A stretch of 64,000 bases of DNA from Sedimentitalea todarodis (GTDB lineage: Bacteria > Pseudomonadota > Alphaproteobacteria > Rhodobacterales > Rhodobacteraceae): NCBI RefSeq assembly GCF_032595355.1, contig NZ_JASMWN010000011.1:1-64000 (forward strand), in the 5' to 3' direction. Under the pieces are notes generated by a model. It was not told the origin of the DNA, did not search any database, and was given only the letters and a program-made list of their open reading frames with translations. Positions 7,903 to 16,687 of this stretch are shown here, one piece after another; position 1 is the first letter of the stretch; every line of letters begins with the position of its first letter. A program made the position numbers and the translations under genes.

Positions 7903-8097
7903 ATGCAACAACTGGAAGAAAAGATCGCCCACCTGGTCCGCGCCTTGGACGAACTGAGCGACGTCGTGGCCCAGCAGCAGCAGGAAATCGATACGCTGAC
8001 CCGGCGGGTTCACATGCTGATGCAGCGCGAGGGCGAACGGGAAGCGGAACGGGGTGGCGGAATTGTCTTGGGTGACGAGCGCCCTCCCCACTACTGA
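7903..8097 (+). CDS. slyX: SlyX family protein
   Basis: A 64-residue protein that is almost entirely one predicted coiled coil (MQQLEEKIAHLVRALDELSDVV, then QQQQEIDTLTRRVHMLMQRE), ending in the short PPHY tail typical of SlyX. Its molecular role is not established. The product is cytoplasmic. It is divergent from hisS and followed by a composite intergenic repeat that separates it from dnaE. The size and PPHY tail make the assignment fairly secure despite the short length. Confidence 0.85.
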   Translation: MQQLEEKIAHLVRALDELSDVVAQQQQEIDTLTRRVHMLMQREGEREAERGGGIVLGDERPPHY

Positions 8098-8108
8098 ATA
8101 CGGCCTTG

Positions 8109-8245
8109 ATGAGGGGCGCTGCCCCTCAAACTCCCCGGAGTATTGAGCCAAAGATGAAGAACAGCCGCTTCCGCGGTTTCATCTTTGCGCAAGTACTTCG
8201 GGGGAGGCGCCCGAAGGGCGGCGGGGGCAGAGCCCCCTTCTCACC
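8109..8245. repeat. composite intergenic repeat, two copies head to head
   Basis: The plus strand carries ttcatctttgcgcaagtact (from 8178) followed by a GGGGGC/GCCCCC hairpin at 8223-8237. The minus strand carries the matching unit, cttcatctttggctcaatac, followed by a GAGGGGC/GCCCCTC hairpin at 8111-8127. The two halves meet in a central stem, AAAGATGAA (8150-8158) with TTCATCTTT (8178-8186). Related single units occur at 30453 and 41746. Situated between the convergent slyX and dnaE, the hairpins could terminate transcription from both sides. Confidence 0.7.
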
Positions 8246-8253
8246 CCATGTAG

Positions 8254-11200
8254 TCAAAGATCTTCGACGGTGATCACGCCCTGAAGGCTCTTGATCGCTC
8301 CCTTGATCTGCGGGCTTATCGAAAACTCCTGCCCAAGTTCCATGTCGACTTCGCCGGGTAACGCCGGATCCATCAGGCAGAGTTGCACAGGTCCACGCGC
8401 GGCACTGTGGGTGGCGTTGTGTGCATCTTCAAGAACGCTGGCAACAGTCTCGACGGCGCAGGCATCTTCAATGAAGACCAGCAATCCGGCAGCGTCCATA
8501 TTACCAATGGCGGTGTCGATCGGCACAACTGATCGGCACAATAATTTCAGCTGTTCGCTTTCCACGTTGGCTTCGACAGTGATCACCACCTTGGAACCGG
8601 CATCGAGAAAGGCGCGCGACTTTTCGAGCGTTTCCGAGAACAGCGTAACCTCGTATGCGCCGGTCGCATCCGACATCTGAGCAAAGGCAAACCGGTTTCC
8701 ACGGGCCGATTTGCGTTCCTGGCGGCCCGCGACGACGCCGGCCAGCTTTGCAACCAAGGGAGAGGTCGCGGCTTTCTTCTGCACCTCCTCCAGCGTCATA
8801 ACCCCTTTGCGTTTCAGGAATGCCGAATAGTCATCAAGCGGATGCCCCGAGAGGTAGAAGCCGACCGCGCGGAATTCCTCGGCGAGCCGTTCGGCGGGGA
8901 GCCAGTCTGCAGCAGGTGACAGGCGCGGCTCGGGCAGATCATCGCCCGCCTCGCCAAAGAGCGATACTTGGTTCGACGTCTTCTGCTCATGCACTGCGGC
9001 CGAATAGGCAACCAGCGCATCGAGGCTGTCAAACACACGACGCCTGTTCGCATCAAGCTGATCAAAGGCCCCGGCGCGAGCGAGCATTTCCATTGGGCGT
9101 TTGCCCACCCGCTTCAGATCAACCCGACGGGCCATGTCGAACAGGGTCGCAAAGGGTTTGTCGATGCCATCAACATTGCGCCCATCGGTCACCAGACGCA
9201 TGGCCTCGGTGCCGATGTTCTTCAGCGCGCCCAGCGCATAGACCAGCGCCCCGTCCGCCACCTTGAACGTTGCATCGGACCGGTTGACGCAAGGCGGCAC
9301 CCAGGGCAGGTCGAGCGCTTTTTTGACCTCTTCGAAATAGGTCGCCAGCTTGTCCGTCAGGTGGATATCGCAGTTCATCACCCCGGCCATGAACTCCACC
9401 GGATGGTTCGCCTTGAGCCAGGCGGTCTGATAGCTGACCACCGCATAGGCCGCAGCGTGGGATTTGTTGAACCCGTAATTGGCGAATTTCTCGAGCAGGT
9501 CGAAAACCTCGGAGGCCTTTTTCTTGGCAACCCCGTTTTCCATCGCGCCCCTTTCGAACTTGGGGCGTTCCTTGGCCATTTCCTCGGCGATTTTCTTGCC
9601 CATGGCCCGGCGCAGAAGGTCAGCGCCGCCCAGCGAATAGCCCGCCATGACCTGGGCGATCTGCATCACCTGTTCCTGGTACACGATGATGCCCTGGGTT
9701 TCCTCGAGAATGTGGTCGATCAGCGGATGAACCGATTCCCGTTCGCGCAAGCCGTTCTTGACCTCGCAATAGGTCGGAATGTTCTCCATCGGACCGGGAC
9801 GGTACAGCGCCACCAGCGCCACGATATCCTCGATACAGGTGGGTTTCATGCGTTTGAGCGCATCCATCATGCCGCTGGATTCCACCTGGAACACCGCCAC
9901 GGTCTTGGCTGCTGCATAGAGCTTGTAGGACGCCTCGTCATCGAGAGGAATGGTGCCGATATCGTCAACCAAGCCCTCTGGCGGCTCGAACAATTCGCTA
10001 CCATCGGCTGCGATATGCAAGTGTCTCCCGCTGGCCTTGATCTGATCGACAGCGTTCTGGATCACAGTCAGCGTCTTCAGGCCCAGAAAGTCAAACTTCA
10101 CCAAACCCGCCTGCTCGACCCATTTCATGTTGAACTGGGTCGCGGGCATGTCAGAGCGCGGATCCTGATAGAGCGGCACCAGCGCATCCAGTGGGCGGTC
10201 TCCGATCACCACACCCGCCGCATGGGTCGACGCGTTTCTCAGCAGGCCCTCGACCTGCTTGCCATAGGTCAGCAGCCGATCCACCACCTCTTCGGACTTG
10301 GCTTCTTCGCGCAGGCGTGGTTCGTCCGCCAATGCCTTTTCTATGCTGACCGGCTTGACCCCCTCAACCGGAATCATCTTGGACAGGCGGTCCACCTGGC
10401 CATAGGGCATCTGCAACACCCGCCCGATGTCGCGCACCGCCGCCTTGGACAACAGCGCACCAAAGGTGATGATCTGCCCGACTTTGTCGCGGCCATATTT
10501 GTCCTGAACGTAGCGGATCACCTCTTCGCGGCGGTCCATGCAAAAGTCGATGTCAAAGTCGGGCATCGACACCCGTTCGGGATTGAGAAACCGTTCGAAC
10601 AGCAAGGAATAGCGCAGCGGATCAAGGTCGGTGATGGTCAGCGCATAAGCCACGAGACTGCCCGCACCCGATCCGCGCCCCGGTCCCACCGGAATGTCGT
10701 TGTCCTTGGCCCACTGGATAAAGTCGGCAACAATTAGGAAGTAGCCGGGAAACCCCATGCCCTCGATGATCCCAAGCTCGAAATCCAATCGCTCCTGATA
10801 CTTCTCGACACTCACGGCGTGGGGGATCACCGCCAACCGCTCTTGCAGGCCATCGTTTGCCATCCGGCGCAGTTCGGCGACCTCGTCATCGGCAAATTTC
10901 GGCAGGATCGGATCACGGCGATACGCCATGAAGGCACAGCGGCGAGCGATCTCGACGGTATTCTCCACCGCCTCGGGCAGATCGGCAAACAGGGTCACCA
11001 TTTCCTGCTGACTCTTGAAATAGTGCTGGGCGGTGAGCCGTCGTCTCGGCTCCTGCTGATCGACATAGGCGCCGTCGCTGATGCAGATCAGCGCATCATG
11101 CGCCTCGTACATCTTGGTCTCGGGAAAATAGACATCGTTGGTGGCCACCAGCGGCAGGTTCATCGCATAGGCCATTTCCACATGCCCCTGCTCGGTCAGG

Positions 11201-11766
11201 CGCTCTGGTTCGGGTTGCCCCGCCTCACCGGGATGGCGCTGCAACTCGACATAGAGACGGTCTGGAAAGGCCCGCGCCATCCGACCAAGCAACGCCTCGG
11301 CGGCGGGTCTCTGCCCCGCCTGCAAGAGCATCCCGACCGGGCCACCCGGGCCGCCCGTCAGGCAAATCAGCCCCTCCGCGTGACTTTCAAGTTCCTCGGG
11401 AGTGATCTGCGGTAGCTGCCCCCCCTTGTCGAGATAGAGGCAGGAATTCAGCTTCATCAGATTTTCATACCCCCCTTCGGACTGCGCCAGCAGAACGATC
11501 GGCGCAGGGTCGCGCGGTTTTTCACCCGGCTGGGCCACGAGGTAGGACAGATCGATCTGGCAGCCGATGATCGGCTGAAGACCTTCACCGCTTGCCGCGA
11601 CCGAAAACTCGAGTGCGGAAAACATGTTGTTGGTGTCGGTGACCGCCACGGCGGGCATGTCGTTTGCCTTGCACATTCCGGCCAGCTTCTTGAGCCTGAC
11701 GGCCCCTTCCAGAAGAGAATATTCGGTATGCACGCGCAGGTGAATGAATCGGGGTTTGATGCTCAT
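8254..11766 (-). CDS. dnaE: DNA polymerase III subunit alpha (replicative)
   Basis: The 1170-residue replicative polymerase, DnaE1 type. An N-terminal PHP domain (FIHLRVHTEYSLLEGAV) is followed by the palm with GPGRGSGAGSLVAYAL and the catalytic aspartates in MPDFDIDFCMDRR at about residue 400. Next come the fingers (YRPGPMENIP, YQEQVMQIAQ), the tandem helix-hairpin-helix region and an internal clamp-binding pentapeptide QVSLF in TSNQVSLFG. An OB fold (KLAGVVAGRQERKSARG) and a tau-binding tail complete it. Length and domain order are normal. It stands alone, convergent with slyX, with a 343-bp non-coding region separating it from the divergent xdhA. Confidence 0.97.
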   Translation of the reverse strand: MSIKPRFIHLRVHTEYSLLEGAVRLKKLAGMCKANDMPAVAVTDTNNMFSALEFSVAASGEGLQPIIGCQIDLSYLVAQPGEKPRDPAPIVLLAQSEGGYENLMKLNSCLYLDKGGQLPQITPEELESHAEGLICLTGGPGGPVGMLLQAGQRPAAEALLGRMARAFPDRLYVELQRHPGEAGQPEPERLTEQGHVEMAYAMNLPLVATNDVYFPETKMYEAHDALICISDGAYVDQQEPRRRLTAQHYFKSQQEMVTLFADLPEAVENTVEIARRCAFMAYRRDPILPKFADDEVAELRRMANDGLQERLAVIPHAVSVEKYQERLDFELGIIEGMGFPGYFLIVADFIQWAKDNDIPVGPGRGSGAGSLVAYALTITDLDPLRYSLLFERFLNPERVSMPDFDIDFCMDRREEVIRYVQDKYGRDKVGQIITFGALLSKAAVRDIGRVLQMPYGQVDRLSKMIPVEGVKPVSIEKALADEPRLREEAKSEEVVDRLLTYGKQVEGLLRNASTHAAGVVIGDRPLDALVPLYQDPRSDMPATQFNMKWVEQAGLVKFDFLGLKTLTVIQNAVDQIKASGRHLHIAADGSELFEPPEGLVDDIGTIPLDDEASYKLYAAAKTVAVFQVESSGMMDALKRMKPTCIEDIVALVALYRPGPMENIPTYCEVKNGLRERESVHPLIDHILEETQGIIVYQEQVMQIAQVMAGYSLGGADLLRRAMGKKIAEEMAKERPKFERGAMENGVAKKKASEVFDLLEKFANYGFNKSHAAAYAVVSYQTAWLKANHPVEFMAGVMNCDIHLTDKLATYFEEVKKALDLPWVPPCVNRSDATFKVADGALVYALGALKNIGTEAMRLVTDGRNVDGIDKPFATLFDMARRVDLKRVGKRPMEMLARAGAFDQLDANRRRVFDSLDALVAYSAAVHEQKTSNQVSLFGEAGDDLPEPRLSPAADWLPAERLAEEFRAVGFYLSGHPLDDYSAFLKRKGVMTLEEVQKKAATSPLVAKLAGVVAGRQERKSARGNRFAFAQMSDATGAYEVTLFSETLEKSRAFLDAGSKVVITVEANVESEQLKLLCRSVVPIDTAIGNMDAAGLLVFIEDACAVETVASVLEDAHNATHSAARGPVQLCLMDPALPGEVDMELGQEFSISPQIKGAIKSLQGVITVEDL

Positions 11767-12109
11767 GCCGCACGCTACCCTGATCGGGCAGACACGGGAA
11801 AGGTGCTTTTTTGGACGAACGGCGAAACATCAAGCCGTCCCGCGATTGTTCTGTTTTTTTTGAAGGTCCTATCACTGCAGGCTGAGTCCGATACATGGCA
11901 AATCCATGATTCAACGTGATTAAACCGCAGACCGCCTGTCAGAAACCGGGCAAAACAACCGCATCATGTTGCGTTGCAGCATATGTTTTCCTTGCCAGAT
12001 CGCTTCCTGCCTTTCTAACCTGAAAACAACAAACGGCCCGCAGATGTTCTACGTCGCATCGAATACCTGCATTGGTGGCCACAACAGGGTACCGCGACGG
12101 GTTTCAAAC
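11767..12109. promoter_or_regulatory. divergent promoter region between dnaE and xdhA
   Basis: A 343-bp non-coding stretch, AT-richer than its flanks, that must hold the promoters of dnaE (minus) and the xdh operon (plus). A dyad-like patch, tgttgcgttgcagcatatg near 11968, could be an operator for a purine-responsive regulator, but no regulator gene lies in the window and I cannot place promoter boxes with confidence. An in-frame upstream start at 11966 for xdhA is rejected because the family begins at the ATG at 12110. No purine-riboswitch pattern was recognised. Confidence 0.4.
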
Positions 12110-13471
12110 ATGGACATCACGTTTCTTCTGAACGGAGAGACCGTCGCGTTGTCAGGTGTATCACCGACGACAACGCTGCTGGACTGGTTGCGCGAAGACA
12201 GGCTTTTGACCGGAACAAAGGAAGGCTGCAACGAAGGTGATTGCGGTGCCTGCACCGTGATGGTGACCGATGCCAGCGGAGCCAAGGCGCTGAACGCCTG
12301 TATCCTGTTCCTGCCGCAACTACAGGGCAAATCGGTGCGCACCGTCGAAGGGGTCAGCGGCCCGGACGGCACCCTGCATCCGGTTCAGGAGGCGATGGTC
12401 GCCCATCACGGCAGCCAGTGCGGGTTTTGCACACCCGGTTTTGTCATGTCGATGACCACCGCACATCTGAACGGGGCCACCAACTACGACGATCAACTGG
12501 CGGGCAACCTGTGTCGCTGCACCGGCTATGCGCCGATCATCCGCGCCGCAGAGGCTGCCGCCGAACAACCGGTGCCGCAGTGGGTGCGGGACGATCCGAG
12601 CGTCAAGGCCCCCTCTTCACCTTTCATCCCCGAAAACGCAGATGACCTCGCCGCAATCTATGCCAAACACCCCGAGGCCACGCTTGTCGCTGGCGCGACC
12701 GATGTCGGGCTGTGGGTGACGAAGCAACTGCGCGATCTTGATCCGGTGATCTTTCTCAATCGTTGCGATGACCTGAAAACCATCGACATTGACCCAGACG
12801 CGGTGCGCTTTGGCGCTATGGTGGACATGAACGCCATGGGTGCGGCGATTGCCGATCTGCATCCATCATTTGGCGAAATGATCCGCCGCTACGCCAGCGT
12901 GCAGGTCCGCAATGCCGCCACCGTCGGGGGCAATATCGCCAACGGTTCGCCGATTGGCGACAACCCACCGGCGCTGATCGCGCTTGGTGCCACGCTGCAT
13001 CTGCGCAAGGGCGATGGGCGACGCTCCCTGCCGCTTCAGGATTTCTTTGTCGCCTATGGCAAGCAAGACCGCGCGCCCGGCGAGTTCGTCGAAGCGGTCA
13101 GCTTCCCGCGGCAAGAGGACCGACTGAAATGCTACAAGCTGTCCAAACGGTTCGATCAGGATATCTCGGCGGTCTGCGGATGTTTCAACATCACGGTTGA
13201 TAACGGCGTGGTCAGCGCGGCGCGGATCGCATTCGGCGGGATGGCTGCCGTGCCCAAACGCGCCGATGCGGTTGAGGCGGCGCTGGTCGGCCATCCCTGG
13301 ACCGAGGCCACCATAGCGACCGCGCAAGCCGCCTTTGACGCCGACTTCACCCCGATGAGCGACATGCGCGCCTCTGCCCGCTATCGGCTCGGGAGCGCGC
13401 GGGCCCTGCTGGCGCGATATTTTGCCGAGGATCAGGGACAAACGGTTTCGGTTCTGGAGGTCAGCGCATGA
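12110..13471 (+). CDS. xdhA: xanthine dehydrogenase small subunit (2Fe-2S and FAD domains)
   Basis: Electron-transfer subunit of bacterial xanthine dehydrogenase, which oxidises hypoxanthine and xanthine to urate using NAD. Residues 1-80 form a plant-type ferredoxin domain with ligands in GCNEGDCGACTV (Cys40, 45, 48) and Cys64. A second 2Fe-2S domain carries QCGFCTPGF and NLCRCTGY. The FAD-binding domain starts near residue 170 (LVAGATDVGLWV, then VRNAATVGGNIANGSPIGD). The 453-residue length fits XdhA. It is first in xdhA-xdhB-xdhC and overlaps xdhB by four bases, consistent with an alpha2-beta2 complex built from coupled translation. Confidence 0.96.
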   Translation: MDITFLLNGETVALSGVSPTTTLLDWLREDRLLTGTKEGCNEGDCGACTVMVTDASGAKALNACILFLPQLQGKSVRTVEGVSGPDGTLHPVQEAMVAHHGSQCGFCTPGFVMSMTTAHLNGATNYDDQLAGNLCRCTGYAPIIRAAEAAAEQPVPQWVRDDPSVKAPSSPFIPENADDLAAIYAKHPEATLVAGATDVGLWVTKQLRDLDPVIFLNRCDDLKTIDIDPDAVRFGAMVDMNAMGAAIADLHPSFGEMIRRYASVQVRNAATVGGNIANGSPIGDNPPALIALGATLHLRKGDGRRSLPLQDFFVAYGKQDRAPGEFVEAVSFPRQEDRLKCYKLSKRFDQDISAVCGCFNITVDNGVVSAARIAFGGMAAVPKRADAVEAALVGHPWTEATIATAQAAFDADFTPMSDMRASARYRLGSARALLARYFAEDQGQTVSVLEVSA

Positions 13472-15762
13472 GCGTTACATCCCCCCTTCCCCACGATGCG
13501 GCGCCCCTGCATGTGACCGGCAGCGCGCGCTATATCGATGATATTCCGACGCCAACCGGCACCCTGCATCTGGCCTTTGGACAGAGCGAGATCGCCCGCG
13601 GGCGGATCACCGAGATGGACCTGACCACGGTGCGTTCCGCACCCGGCGTGATCGCGGTTCTGACAGCCGACGACCTGCCGTTTGCAAACGATGTGTCGCC
13701 TTCGGCCCATGACGAACCGTTGCTGTCAGGCGGCACCGTGCATCACGTGGGCCAAGCCATCTTTGCCGTTGTGGCACGAACCCATCTCGCCGCCCGCAAG
13801 GCCGCGCGACTGGGCAAGGTCACCTATGACGAAGATGAACCATTGCTCAGCGTCGAGCAGGCGATGAAAGCAGACAGCCGGTTCGAAGACGGCCCGCGCA
13901 TCTATGAGAAAGGCGACACCGCCGCCGCCATCGCCGCTGCTCCGCATGTCATCGAAGGCAGCATGGAGATCGGCGGCCAGGAGCATTTCTATCTCGAAGG
14001 TCAGGCCGCCCTCGCGGTGCCGGGCGAAGGCGGCGACATGCTGGTGCACTCCTCGACCCAGCACCCGACCGAGATTCAGCACAAGGTGGCCGAGGCCATC
14101 GGCGTTCCGATGCACGGCGTTCGCGTTGAAACCCGCCGCATGGGTGGTGGTTTTGGCGGCAAGGAAAGCCAGGGCAACGCGCTGGCTTGCATCTGTGCGG
14201 TCGCGGCGCAGCGGACCGGCAAGGCCTGCAAGATGCGCTATGACCGCGACGATGACATGGTCATCACCGGCAAGCGCCACGATTTCCGTATCACCTATCG
14301 CGCCGGATTTGACGACACCGGGCGCATCACCGGCGTCGAGTTCATGCAGTATACGCGCGGTGGCTGGGCGCAGGATCTGACGCTGCCGGTTGCCGATCGG
14401 GCGATGCTGCATGCGGATAACGCCTATCTGTTGCCCACGGCGCGGATCGAGAGTCACCGGCTCAAGACCAACATGCAAAGCGCCACCGCCTATCGCGGTT
14501 TCGGCGGCCCGCAAGGCGTGGTCGGAATCGAACGGGTCATCGACCATATTGCCCACGAACTCGGGCTGGACCCGGTCGAGGTGCGCAAGCGGAATTACTA
14601 TGCCGAGGCCCCGAACGTGAAGGGTGACAACACCACACCCTATGGTCAACTGGTCGAAGATTTCGAACTGCACGGCATGACCGACGCATTGCTGAAGAGC
14701 AGCGATTATGCAGCGCGGCGCGCGGCCATTGCAGAGTGGAACGCCACCCACGACATCATCAAGAAAGGCATCGCCTTTTCGCCGGTGAAATTCGGGATCT
14801 CCTTTACCCTGACCCATCTCAATCAGGCGGGCGCGCTGGTGCATGTCTATCAGGACGGCTCTGTCCACCTGAACCACGGCGGCACCGAAATGGGCCAGGG
14901 GCTGTTTCAGAAAGTGGCGCAGGTGGCGGCGAGCCGCTTTGGCATTCCGCTCGATATGGTCAAGATCACTGCGACCGATACCGCCAAGGTGCCCAATACC
15001 TCTGCCACGGCGGCCTCCTCCGGCAGCGATCTGAACGGCATGGCGGTCAAGGCTGCCTGTGACACCATCCGTGACCGCCTCGCCGAATTCCTCGCCGAGC
15101 GGCATCAGGCAGACGCGGGCGCGGTTCGCTTTGGGGATGGACAGGTGCAGGTGGCGGACGCGACCTATAGCTTTGCCGAGGTGGCCGGGATGGCCTATGC
15201 CGGGCGCGTCAGCCTCAGCGCCACGGGATTTTACAAGACACCCAAGGTCGAATGGGACCGGATCAAGGGACAGGGGCGGCCGTTTTTCTACTTTGCCCAT
15301 GGCGCCGCGATCACCGAAGTGGCCGTCGACACTTTGACCGGCGAAAACCGTATCCTGCGGGCCGATATTCTGCATGATGCAGGGGCGTCGCTGAACCCGG
15401 CACTGGATATCGGGCAGGTCGAAGGCGGCTATGTTCAGGGCGCGGGCTGGCTGACGACCGAAGAATTGGTCTGGGACGATGCGGGACGGTTGCGCACCCA
15501 TGCGCCCAGCACCTACAAGATCCCCGCCTGTTCCGACCGCCCGGATGTGTTCAACGTGGCGCTCTGGGATTGCGAAAACCGCGAAGACACGATCTATCGC
15601 TCCAAAGCCGTGGGCGAGCCGCCGTTCATGCTCGGCATCTCGGCGTTTCTGGCGCTGAGCGACGCGGTTGCCGCCTGTGGCAATGCCTATCCGGCACTCG
15701 ATGCGCCGGCAACGGCGGAGCAGGTCTGGACCGCAATTCAACGGGTGCGTCATGGGGTTTGA
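13468..15762 (+). CDS. xdhB: xanthine dehydrogenase molybdopterin-binding subunit
   Basis: Catalytic subunit with the molybdenum cofactor. Family evidence: the N-terminal VTGSARYIDDIPTPTGTLH (aldehyde oxidase/xanthine dehydrogenase a/b hammerhead), MGGGFGGKES at about 225-233 for cofactor binding, the TAYRGFGGPQGV segment, NHGGTEMGQGL, the SATAASSGSDLNG loop, and the catalytic base Glu717 in VGEPPFMLG. The 764-residue length fits the split bacterial form. Its start overlaps xdhA by four bases and its end overlaps xdhC by eleven. The downstream purine-type ABC importer suggests the substrates are scavenged from outside. Confidence 0.96.
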   Translation: MSVTSPLPHDAAPLHVTGSARYIDDIPTPTGTLHLAFGQSEIARGRITEMDLTTVRSAPGVIAVLTADDLPFANDVSPSAHDEPLLSGGTVHHVGQAIFAVVARTHLAARKAARLGKVTYDEDEPLLSVEQAMKADSRFEDGPRIYEKGDTAAAIAAAPHVIEGSMEIGGQEHFYLEGQAALAVPGEGGDMLVHSSTQHPTEIQHKVAEAIGVPMHGVRVETRRMGGGFGGKESQGNALACICAVAAQRTGKACKMRYDRDDDMVITGKRHDFRITYRAGFDDTGRITGVEFMQYTRGGWAQDLTLPVADRAMLHADNAYLLPTARIESHRLKTNMQSATAYRGFGGPQGVVGIERVIDHIAHELGLDPVEVRKRNYYAEAPNVKGDNTTPYGQLVEDFELHGMTDALLKSSDYAARRAAIAEWNATHDIIKKGIAFSPVKFGISFTLTHLNQAGALVHVYQDGSVHLNHGGTEMGQGLFQKVAQVAASRFGIPLDMVKITATDTAKVPNTSATAASSGSDLNGMAVKAACDTIRDRLAEFLAERHQADAGAVRFGDGQVQVADATYSFAEVAGMAYAGRVSLSATGFYKTPKVEWDRIKGQGRPFFYFAHGAAITEVAVDTLTGENRILRADILHDAGASLNPALDIGQVEGGYVQGAGWLTTEELVWDDAGRLRTHAPSTYKIPACSDRPDVFNVALWDCENREDTIYRSKAVGEPPFMLGISAFLALSDAVAACGNAYPALDAPATAEQVWTAIQRVRHGV

Positions 15763-16687
15763 TCTGCAGGATCTGCGCGCTGCTGTCGCCGGACATGGCC
15801 GCGTCGCGCGGGTGGTGATTGCCGCCATACGCGGGTCTTCGCCGCGTGAAGTGGGCGCGGCGATGCTGGTTTGGAAAACTGGTCAGTCGGGCACTATTGG
15901 AGGCGGCACACTGGAGTTTGAGGCGGCGCAAGCGGCCCGGTCCGCGTCTCGCCATGGCCTGAGCCACCACGCACTTGGCCCCGATCTTGGCCAATGCTGC
16001 GGCGGCGCGGTGACACTGTTGACCGAAACATATGATGCCGAGACCGTAGCCGTACTCGATCCCGAGGTGATTGCCCGCCCTGTATCGGGCCCTGCGGACA
16101 TGCCGATGGCGATCCGCCGGGTGCTGGCGACGGCGCGGTCACAGGGCGTCACTCCCGCGCCGCAACTCGTCGATGGCTGGATGATTGAACCCGTGCACCA
16201 ACCGGCACGCCCCTTGTGGATCTGGGGTGCCGGTCATGTTGGCCGGGCGCTGGTGCAGGTTCTGGCCCCGATGCCCGATCTTGCGATCACCTGGGTCGAT
16301 ACTGCCCCCAACCGCTTTCCCGGCGACGTCCCGTCCAACGTCACCGCCGTTCCTGCGGCAAAGCCCGCAGAACTGGTGCGCCATGCCCCGGCACATGCAG
16401 AGCATCTGATCCTGACCTATTCCCATACGCTCGATCTCGACCTTTGCCACCGGCTGCTGGGCCATGACTTTGCCTTTGCCGGGTTGATCGGGTCGAAAAC
16501 CAAATGGGCGCGGTTCCGGTCTCGGTTGGGCGCATTGGATCACCCACCGGATCGCATCGCCGACATCACCTGCCCCATCGGCGACCCGACACTGGGCAAA
16601 CACCCGCAGATGATCGCTGTCGGCGTGGCGGCCGCTCTGATGCAGCCCGCCCGAGCAACTCTCACCAAAAAGGACCTCCGCGCGTGA
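15752..16687 (+). CDS. xdhC: xanthine dehydrogenase accessory protein XdhC
   Basis: Binds molybdenum cofactor, supports its sulfuration and inserts it into the XdhB subunit; it is not part of the final enzyme. Evidence: the N-terminal domain with VVIAAIRGSSPREVGAAMLV and the GTIGGGTLEFEAAQ motif, the LGQCCGGAVTLL cysteines, and a C-terminal Rossmann-type domain (IWGAGHVGRALVQVL, then YSHTLDLDLC and FAGLIGSKTKWARF). The start at 15752 is favoured by alignment with the family; the 28 codons upstream lie inside xdhB. It overlaps the following ABC ATPase gene by four bases (GTGA), tying the cofactor chaperone to the importer operon. Confidence 0.94.
   Translation: MGFDLQDLRAAVAGHGRVARVVIAAIRGSSPREVGAAMLVWKTGQSGTIGGGTLEFEAAQAARSASRHGLSHHALGPDLGQCCGGAVTLLTETYDAETVAVLDPEVIARPVSGPADMPMAIRRVLATARSQGVTPAPQLVDGWMIEPVHQPARPLWIWGAGHVGRALVQVLAPMPDLAITWVDTAPNRFPGDVPSNVTAVPAAKPAELVRHAPAHAEHLILTYSHTLDLDLCHRLLGHDFAFAGLIGSKTKWARFRSRLGALDHPPDRIADITCPIGDPTLGKHPQMIAVGVAAALMQPARATLTKKDLRA

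Noticed and set aside
8968..10737. 589-residue open frame on the strand opposite dnaE
   Set aside because: It is fully antisense to an essential, well-conserved gene, lacks any family signature and is explained by GC-rich codon bias.
11767..12109. Purine riboswitch upstream of xdhA
   Set aside because: I could not find the three-way junction pattern, and the region is better explained as a divergent promoter.
13726..15828. 700-residue open frame opposite xdhB
   Set aside because: It is a mirror of the xdhB codons, with no ribosome site or recognisable domain.
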